From the NCBI RefSeq assembly GCF_028009165.1, contig NC_079242.1, positions 1,550,001 to 1,614,000 on the forward strand: a stretch of 64,000 nt of DNA. Reading direction: 5' to 3'. Positions 57,339-64,000 of this stretch are shown here, piece by piece. Position 1 is the first letter of the stretch. Each line of letters starts with the position of its first letter. Source of the DNA: Akanthomyces muscarius. Its lineage: Eukaryota; Ascomycota; Sordariomycetes; Hypocreales; Cordycipitaceae. The notes under the pieces were generated by a model. It was given only the letters and a program-made list of their open reading frames with translations. It searched no databases and was not told the origin of the DNA. Made by a program: the position numbers and the translations under genes.

Positions 57339-57739
57339 CGTGAATGAAAGTCTAGCATGCGCGCGAAAGCGTTAGAAGTGGACGCTGGCAATTGGGCTGT
57401 CATAACGTACCTATTGGATGCAATTGAGCTCGGCAAAGGGGGGCAATGGGAGCTCTCAAGCTTGCTTCTGTGACAGCCAAACCTGACGAGAAGCAGCCGG
57501 TCGATGGTAGGCCATTTGGCGTCCACACCCGAAGGCGGTGAGGAGAACCCATTTCCAGTTTGGGACGACCAGGCTGGCAGAATTTCGAAATTTTGGGCTG
57601 CCGGTGTGGGGCAGTTTTTACAACTGCAAGAACATTTTCCTAGCTTTGCGTTGCAGCAATTGCGCATTTCTTCCTCGTTTTTGGCATGAAATCGGTGCCT
57701 TGGGGAAGAGTATCTCTGGAATGTATTGATTGAGTGCTC
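57339..57739. promoter_or_regulatory. Shared divergent promoter, MIC10 and Urb2
   Basis: A 401-bp gap between divergent start codons. Both promoters must be contained here. No TATA element was noticed. Confidence 0.5.
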
Positions 57740-60700
57740 ATGATTATGACAATGGTAGGTCCCCACCAAAGCGCTTCCTACGCATGCAAAACAAACTAAG
57801 ACTCTTTTTCCAACAGGACGCCGACAATCTTATCAAGATTGTACGAGGGCTGGACCAGAGCGGTCCTGGTGAGGACGGAGGGAATTTGGACCTCCTCTGG
57901 TCCAAGCTGGTCACATCCTCGGATGAATCATTCCATGCCGCCGAGGAGAGCACGCTCCGATGGCTGCTCAAATCCATGAACGGTAATGCGACGGCCGCCG
58001 AAGCTATGCGCCGCCATCCATTGACCTGGACCATGCTGGATTGTGTATTCACACGGATCCCCCTCTTCTCTCTCGCCAAGTCTCTGGCAGATAGAAAGTT
58101 CGTCGCAGTCCTCCAACAAACTTTCAAGGACATCGCGACTGTCGCCGGCGACACCACTCAGCACACCGCCAAGAAGCGAAAACGAACATCGTCCGCACAG
58201 TTTGGCAGCGAAGAAACGAAACAGCCACCCGGGTGCCTTGTTACTGCGGCGTCGTTATTCAACACGCTGAAATCGCTACTGAGCCGCCTCGACGACGCGA
58301 CAGCTACGACCGCCCGAGACAACATTGGTGCTGAGCACATTAGATCCTTGTTCTGTATGTCGGCTACAGATACGGCTGCACTTCTGGCGCCCGCGTTTCT
58401 CGTCTGCCAGACCCTTATTGAGACGGAAATGTACGACCTAGAAGGCGCTGAAGAATGGGTCACGGTCGCGTCGTCGCTCTGGAACCTACATATGCAGGGC
58501 ACTGACGACACATCCGAGGTCGCCACACACCTATTCACCACACCGGCCTCCATCTTAAGCATCTTGGAAAATCTGTCCGAGAAGGGGACCAGCAGTGCCC
58601 CGACCGGACTAAAGACGAAATGGAGCGCGGATTTACAGGAATTTCTTCAGCGCAGCTTGATTCTTCCTTGCCGAACGACATTCCTCAACCGACAAGACTT
58701 TGCTGCTGTTACCCGTGCGTTGGACGTATCTCAGGCAAGAATTCACATGACGGCACCTTCACTGTACTTCTTAGCCGCAGCGTCCTCGGATACGAGGGCC
58801 GAGGGCGAAATGCGAAAAAACACCGTCGAGTGGATGAAGCGAGTCTTTGAGGAAGTTGAAAAGGCGGTGCATAACAATCCTGACCGAAACACTCTAATTG
58901 AACTTGTAATCCGCCAAGCGATCGATAAATCGACACCAATCGACGTAAAGCATCTGCGAGCGATTGCCCGCGGCTACGTCTTGGAGAAAGTACCCACGGA
59001 CTGGACACTGCTTGGCAGCATTGTTACTTGTGACCCAGCAGTATTCCAAACCAGCGGAGATGGCAGCGATTTGTTGGCGTCGATCTGCCAGGAGATTTCA
59101 AAGTGTTCTTTGAAAAAGTCTCAGCAGCCAATCGCCGAGGTCCTTGGTGCTATACGGCAAAGCTTCGTAATCCGTCGCGATCTGGTAGCATTCTTACAGC
59201 TCTGGTTTTCGGAGCTAAGCAAGGCCGAGGGGAGCGAGCAAGTGGAACAATCGCCATGGTTTGGACAGGGTCCGAGGAATTACAAGGGCGAATGCTTGCA
59301 TGACTTGATTGAGAAGGAGTTGAGCGCGTCTCAGCTGTCCGAGTTTGTTGGCTGGCTAGACTCACAACCCACGCAATCCAGCCCCAACTCTCTCTGCACG
59401 ATCAACGACACAATAGCCGAGGGCTTAAAACGAGAGACGTTTATTGACGTGGTTGGCCTGAGACTGTTCCAAATAACGTGGACTGCCTGTGCCGAGCTAC
59501 CGGATTTGCCTGCCAGATGGCGCATCAGCTCAAAAACTATGCAATGGGCAAAGCCTGAGGAGAAGGTTGCTATCTGGCAGTCATTGAAGGACAAGGTAAA
59601 GCAGACTCTAAAAAAGAGAGCCCTGGACGCCGCGGAAACCTTTGAATGCTTCCGCTTCTGCTACAACGCGTGGGACGCTTTGGCCACGGACACCGATACA
59701 GTCAAGGAACCAGCCAAGCTGATACAGAAATTCTCTGAGCGTCTTTCCAAAAAACTCATGTCCTCGCCCTCAATCCAGGAGATTACAGTCCTGGACAGAG
59801 CTGAGTCTGGGGTCAGCATATTTGAAGATGAAATACCGGCGTCCTGCTATCTTGACGTCTTCCTTTCTGGCGGTAGTCGATTCAACCGGCTGTTCTCAAT
59901 GGCAAGCGACGACGTCTCTGAGCCTTTGAAAAATGCAATGACCGGCTCTGGACTAGACACTAAGGACAAGCAAGTCCTCTGGCAAAAGCTCCTCTCGAAC
60001 GACATGAATCTCAACGAGGCAAAGCTTGCGCGAACACTAGTTGATCAAGTTATTGAAGCACTGGGCCAATCTGGCAAAGAGAAAGGCTGGCTCGATAACG
60101 ATACTACCCTCACTCTGCAGATCCTGAGCCGCATTCCGCTCGACAGCTTTAACCGCTGGCAACGAGAGAAGGTCATGAATACGCTGAATGCGAATACTGC
60201 TGGAATGATTAAATCGCCCAAGAAGACGCTTCTAGCATCATGGAAACAAATTCTGAGTCTCACAACCAAAATGATGACCCGAGCGACATTCTACGACGAG
60301 ATGACATTTGACCGTCTTGTCCAGCTGGCCGAAGCCGTTTCTGTGTGCATTGCAAAAACATCTCCTGGCGACGAAGAGATTCTAGAGATGATCGAGCGGT
60401 TTATACAAATGGCGTCTGCGACGATTCGGCAGATGGCAGATCAGGTGGACGAGAGAAGTACAAAGTATTTCGGCGACTGCTCTACATATATTGCCGCGGC
60501 GACCGCAAGCAAGTCTAAGAAAATGTCCGGTCTTCATTACTCTTTGATCAAATCATTGATTTCGGTCGTCGCCCGATCACCAAACTCGCAGGGCAATAAA
60601 GAGCTTACTAAACTCGTCACAGAGGGCCAAGGCATGCTGGGTAGAGCCATCATGTCTGTCATTGACCCTCTGATCACGGCGGGGGCTCTTGCGGAGAAGC

Positions 60701-61854
60701 CTGGCTCGGATGAGAGGCTACTGATTCTGGCAGCAGCTGGTGCAGCGCCATCGGCTGCTCCGCTGGCCCAATTTTACAAGGGCAAGCCTGCGGCTCTACA
60801 GACATTTGCGGACAACTGCAGCAGCAAAATGACAGAGGGTGATATCATCGCCTGGAAAGTCCAGATTCTGTTGCGCAACGAGTTGCCTACGGCCTTCCAG
60901 TTGCCCGCCCCCAAGACCTTTGACCTGCTCTCACCCCTCCCGCAGAAGCTTCGACATCAGCTCCTCCGTGATTTTGCCAACTCAATCACCAAGTCGTTCA
61001 GAGTGCAAGAAAAGGTGGCGTATTTGCGAGACCTGGTCGACGCGATGCGCGCCGGGTGTTTCACGGATGGCCAGACCCTCGCTATCCAGGAGGTTGTCAG
61101 CCAGATTATCGGGTCGCCAGAGTACACGGGCAAGTTTGACGGCTACGATCTTGCCGCGGCCTACAGTGAGATTGTGACGGTTCTCAGCAAAGCCCCCGCG
61201 CCGGGCAACGTGAACCTGTGCCGTACGCTCTACTCACTTCTCGAGCGGAAGCCGCACGCAGTCAGCCAGTGGGACGTTGAAGCCACATTGAGCACAATCT
61301 GCGACCTTTCTCCCGCGCAAGAAGAGTCTGACGAAACGCAATTGCCGTATGTCTGGCAGTGCAAGCTCACCGATGTGATTATCAAGAAGCACAGGCTGCG
61401 TCTCGAAGGCCATTATCACCTGCTCCTGACCATCCTGCAGACATTGCTGGACCGGCTCGTCATTCATGAAATTGGGGCAGGAGAGTCATCGGCCTCTCAA
61501 GAGACAAAAGCACATGCGTACGCGCGTCTCATCACACTCGTCTGCGAGCCTACCGCAGGTGCCGTGTCTCGCACGCAGCACCAGAGCTCTCTGGACTCGG
61601 CAACGGATGCGGCCAAGCGCTCTGCTGGCCGCCACATGCATCTGGTCCTCATGCAGTACGTCAAGCTGCAGCTCACAGAAAATGTCCCGCGGCCCATCCG
61701 CGAGGCGCTGGAGCCTGCAATGAACTCTATATTTGACATTACACCACCAGAGGGCCGCAAGATTCTCAACGACGCAATGGATGCAAGTGGCAGGGCCATC
61801 TTGCGAGAAATGTTTAAACGCTATGTCAAGTTTGGTAAATGGAGCGGAGTTTAA
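57740..61854 (+). CDS. urb2: Nucleolar 60S biogenesis protein Urb2/Npa2
   Basis: Proposed exons 57740-57754 and 57817-61854 give 1350 aa. The open frame also extends through the intron to a TTG at 57730, but that region (SAHDYDNGRSPPKRFLRMQNKLRLFF) contains a clean intron: GTAGGT donor at 57755, ACTAAG branch, CTCTTTTTCCAACAG acceptor at 57816. Splicing leaves a five-codon first exon (MIMTM) before DADNLIKIVRGLDQ; any of three in-frame ATGs (57740, 57746, 57752) could start. The protein is an all-helical HEAT-like repeat scaffold: TLRWLLKSMNGNATAAEAMRRHPLTW and RIPLFSLAKSLADRKFVAVLQQTFK near the N-terminus, and the Urb2 C-terminal domain ending ILREMFKRYVKFGKWSGV. Urb2 acts with Urb1/Npa1 in early pre-60S particles. 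Identification rests on the N-terminal and C-terminal family blocks and size. Confidence 0.88.
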
Positions 61855-61877
61855 AAGGTGCAAAAAAAATGAAGAAA

Positions 61878-61934
61878 TGTACATAAGCATTATGATATAC
61901 AAATATTGTTCTATTAGATATACGCGCGCGCGCG
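61878..61934. repeat. (CG)6 tract and TGTACATA in the Urb2/KDSR terminator gap
   Basis: The 150-bp gap between the convergent Urb2 and KDSR stops contains TGTACATA at 61878-61885 and, after ATATA, six CG dinucleotides in a row at 61923-61934. The ATATA-CG6 string is a continuous purine-pyrimidine alternation of the Z-DNA-prone type. Confidence 0.7.
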
Positions 61935-62004
61935 ATGTTTTCTTGCCCCAACTTAAACTTAGGTTTCATTCGTCTCGTTTCGTGAATTACTTTTTGATGT
62001 TGGT

Positions 62005-63090
62005 TTAGGCGCTGGGCTGGCCGCGCTTCTTGCCAAAGCTGCGAAAGGTGCTGACGTGTTCGTACTGTACGAAGATCCAGACGAAGGGCACCAGCCACGC
62101 GCCAAGGGTGTCGAAGATCCAGCTGTTGCGGAACGAGCCGCCGATGACGCCGAAGCGCATGAGGTCGCCGAGCCAGTTGACCACAATCATGAACTGACCC
62201 GCCTCGAGGCCGCGGATGGCAGCCTGCGCCACCTCCTCGGGCGTCTGCTTCGGGTCAGCCTTCTCGAGCTGCTTGGTGACGTCGGGCTTGGTGCGCTCCT
62301 CGACCTCGTACCCGGGCGAGAGGATGGTGCCCGGGAAGACGATATGGACCTTGACGTCCTGCGGATAGAGCATGACCTCTTGCGAGAGCGTGTCGGCGAG
62401 GCCGCGCAGCGCCCACTTGGCGGGGGCGTAGCCCGCGTAGCCGGGGATGGTGTAGAGGGCGGCCACGCTGGACGTCATGACGAGGTGCTTCGCGGCGCGC
62501 TTCCCGACGGGGGCGTCGGGGGCGAGCCAGGCGCGCAGGATGGCATGCGCCATGTCCGAGGTCCCGTGGAAGTTAATGTCCATCTGCCGGCGCAGCTCTG
62601 CCGCGTCCAGCTCGATGAAGAGCTTGGGGAACGCGGCGCCGGCGATGCACCAGACAATGTCTGGCGCGCGGCCGCCGTTCCAGGTTGTGGCATCGGCAAC
62701 GACGGAGTCGGCGTAGGAGGGGACGGAGACGTCGGCGGTGATGTAGTGGAATCGTTGCGTCGAGGGGTTCTTGGCAGCGGCCTAGGGGAAGAAAGAGAGG
62801 AGACTGTTAGCGATGGCTCTTTGAGGAGGCAAGGCGGGTGTGCAAACACATACCTTGACGGACTTGATGGCTTCTTCGAGCTTGGCTGCGCTGCGGGAGA
62901 CGAGGATCAGGTTGGCGCCCTTGGCAGAGAGCTGTGTTGCCGCGGCAAGGCCCATGCCCTCTGATCCGCCGGTGATCAGGACTGTCTATAGGGAGAGTGT
63001 CAGGAGCTTGGTGCAGAGATGGCGAGATTAAGGGTCCTTTTCTCCTACCTTGCCGTCCACTGGCATCTTGTTGCCGCCAAAGAGACCCAT
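62005..63090 (-). CDS. tsc10: 3-ketodihydrosphingosine reductase (Tsc10/KDSR)
   Basis: Exons (minus) 63090-63049, 62985-62854 and 62781-62005 give 316 aa. The enzyme reduces 3-ketodihydrosphingosine to dihydrosphingosine with NADPH, the second step of sphingolipid synthesis, on the cytosolic face of the ER. It is a short-chain dehydrogenase: cofactor loop [16 protein letters not shown] starts exon 2, [10 protein letters not shown] gives the NADP-binding Arg, the catalytic Ser lies in [12 protein letters not shown], and Tyr-x3-Lys is YAPAK in [33 protein letters not shown] matches the family. A C-terminal hydrophobic segment ([13 protein letters not shown]) is the ER anchor. All introns are phase 0 with good sites (GTAGGA, GTATGT donors; CTAACAG-type branch in intron 2). 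Divergent with NRDE2 (414 bp). Confidence 0.95.
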
Positions 63091-63504
63091 TGTGCTTGCG
63101 ACTGCTAGTGTAATGACCAGCGTGACTGAGATCCAGAGAATTGGCGACTGTAACAGCGCCATCCAGGCTATTCAGGAATTCTCGGCGAATGTGATTGCTG
63201 GTGTACCTGGGGGGCTGAAGCTCGTTGTTGACGGATGTGAGCTATCAGAGGGTAGCGGCGACGCCAAAGCTCCACAGCAAACCGCTAACAGGACAGCTGC
63301 CTGCTCAACTTCATCTCAACCACAACGAATGCGACTCACTGTAATACCCTGCGCATCTACAAGAGGGTTGCGCGATGCGAGCTTGCTTACAAGTTATCGA
63401 TCAGATATCTGCAAACAGTCACTGCTTCCTCGGATTTCCATGTGCTAAAGCCGTTATCCAACGTCGCGCAAAGCCCGTCAGGTTCGGAGCCTCGACGCGA
63501 CGCC
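63091..63504. promoter_or_regulatory. Shared divergent promoter, KDSR and NRDE2
   Basis: A 414-bp gap between divergent start codons with no other gene; both promoters must lie here. A divergent housekeeping arrangement like the MIC10/Urb2 and U1-70K/mL43 pairs in this window. Confidence 0.5.
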
Positions 63505-64000
63505 ATGTCGAGCGGCGACGGGGATCAGCTTGTGGTTCCGAAGTTTGGGTCGTTTAAATCAAAAGAGAGCAAAGAGAAACCCAAAGACCCAAGTGATAGC
63601 CGCAAGAGAGACTCTCGCGGTGACAGGAAGAAGCGCTCTCATCACGATGACAGGCATGAGCGCCACCGCCATGACGGCAGCAGAGAGTCTAAACGACGAA
63701 GAGAGCGCCCTCGGTCCCGTGAGCGCGAACGCAACGCAGAGAAGAGGCCCGTGGAGGATAAGCCGTCCTCGCACGCATCAGGACCAGAACTGTTCGTAGT
63801 CGACACCAAGGGCGATCCGCTAATACGAAGATATGGGACCCTGGACAGGTCGCAGGTACCTGCCTATTATCGCCATGGTCGTGGGCGAGTATTGGGTACA
63901 TCTGGTTGGCTAGTGATATACCATGATGGCCCCAATGATACCTTCGGCCTGCGCATGCCCGGACAGGGTCCGCCACGATTCAGAGACCGAGACGGGCTCC
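63505..64000 (+). CDS. nrde2: NRDE2/Nrl1 family RNA-processing protein (5' part, cut by window end)
   Basis: ATG at 63505 opens a frame that runs uninterrupted to the last base, so only about 165 N-terminal residues are seen of a protein normally near 1000 aa. NRDE-2 (C. elegans), NRDE2 (human) and Nrl1 (fission yeast) act with the MTR4 helicase and splicing factors in nuclear RNA surveillance and RNAi. The start is MSSGDGDQLVVPKFGSFKSKE, followed by a very basic Arg/Ser/His/Asp-rich stretch (about 30-85). The diagnostic block follows: LFVVDTKGDPLIRRYGTLDRSQVPAYYRHGRGRVLG, which in this family precedes the HAT-repeat body. No intron is needed within the visible part. The basic RS/RD-like segment suggests nuclear localisation. 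Confidence 0.88.
   Translation, partial: MSSGDGDQLVVPKFGSFKSKESKEKPKDPSDSRKRDSRGDRKKRSHHDDRHERHRHDGSRESKRRRERPRSRERERNAEKRPVEDKPSSHASGPELFVVDTKGDPLIRRYGTLDRSQVPAYYRHGRGRVLGTSGWLVIYHDGPNDTFGLRMPGQGPPRFRDRDGL

Noticed and set aside
57730..57816. Urb2 start at 57730 with continuous frame
   Set aside because: The first codon is TTG and the segment contains a canonical intron; the peptide it would add has no relation to the family.
27956..61885. TGTA-n-ATA octamers as evidence of PUF regulation of specific neighbours
   Set aside because: Roughly thirty such octamers are expected by chance on two strands of 64 kb, so single occurrences prove nothing; kept only as a low-interest note.
1..64000. 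tRNA genes, rRNA, transposons, telomeric repeats
   Set aside because: No B-box (GGTTCGANTCC-type) in a cloverleaf context, no terminal repeats with transposase-like frames, and no telomere arrays were seen; a covariance-model scan would be decisive.

Overview
The window is nuclear DNA of a filamentous ascomycete, most likely a sordariomycete and probably Hypocreales (an inference from protein flavour, not a species call). The grounds are: genes with short 45-130 nt spliceosomal introns (GTAAGT/GTATGT-type donors, CTAAC-type branch sites, YAG acceptors), pyrimidine-rich promoters, both strands used without operons, and typical fungal families (sedolisin, GH55 glucanase, Zn2Cys6 and C2H2 regulators, fungal KDSR, Urb2, Mrt4, MIC10). 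All exon limits below were placed by hand from splice consensus, phase and family fit. No rRNA, tRNA, transposon or CRISPR array was recognised.

Layout: 1-4.4 kb long pyrimidine-rich leader/intergenic DNA; 4.45-7.5 kb a PUF-repeat RNA-binding protein (+); 8.9-10.5 kb an FMP32/MCUR1-like mitochondrial coiled-coil protein (+); 11.0-11.9 kb kinetochore protein Nnf1 (+); 13.2-14.7 kb a PH-domain protein (-); 14.7-20.2 kb a gene desert; 20.2-22.1 kb a secreted sedolisin (-); 23.8-25.4 kb a G3BP/Nxt3-like NTF2-RRM-RGG protein (-); 26.6-27.9 kb an M20 amidohydrolase (+); 28.3-30.6 kb a secreted GH55 beta-1,3-glucanase (-); 32.8-35.4 kb an FAD monooxygenase fused to a polytopic membrane domain (+); then a compact housekeeping block: Mrt4 (+), U1-70K (-), mitoribosomal mL43 (+), triosephosphate isomerase (-); 42.5-45.5 kb a C2H2 transcription factor with a very long first intron (-); 45.5-49.5 kb gene-poor; 49.5-50.7 kb an unrecognised 365-aa protein (+); 52.0-54.3 kb a Zn2Cys6 regulator (+); 56.1-56.7 kb a small membrane protein with an in-frame TAG before a second open segment (+); MIC10 (-) divergent from Urb2/Npa2 (+); 3-ketodihydrosphingosine reductase (-) divergent from NRDE2/Nrl1 (+), which runs off the right edge.

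Functionally this is mostly core cell biology (mRNA regulation, splicing, ribosome biogenesis, mitochondrial architecture and translation, glycolysis, sphingolipid synthesis, kinetochore) with interspersed secreted degradative enzymes (sedolisin, GH55) and one orphan secondary-metabolism-like monooxygenase. The best candidates for something undescribed are the TAG-interrupted small membrane protein whose downstream segment carries a PP1-docking-like motif, the monooxygenase/polytopic-membrane fusion, a dense cluster of GGAC tetramers in the long intron of the C2H2 regulator, and a phase-preserving hidden cassette exon in the U1-70K gene.
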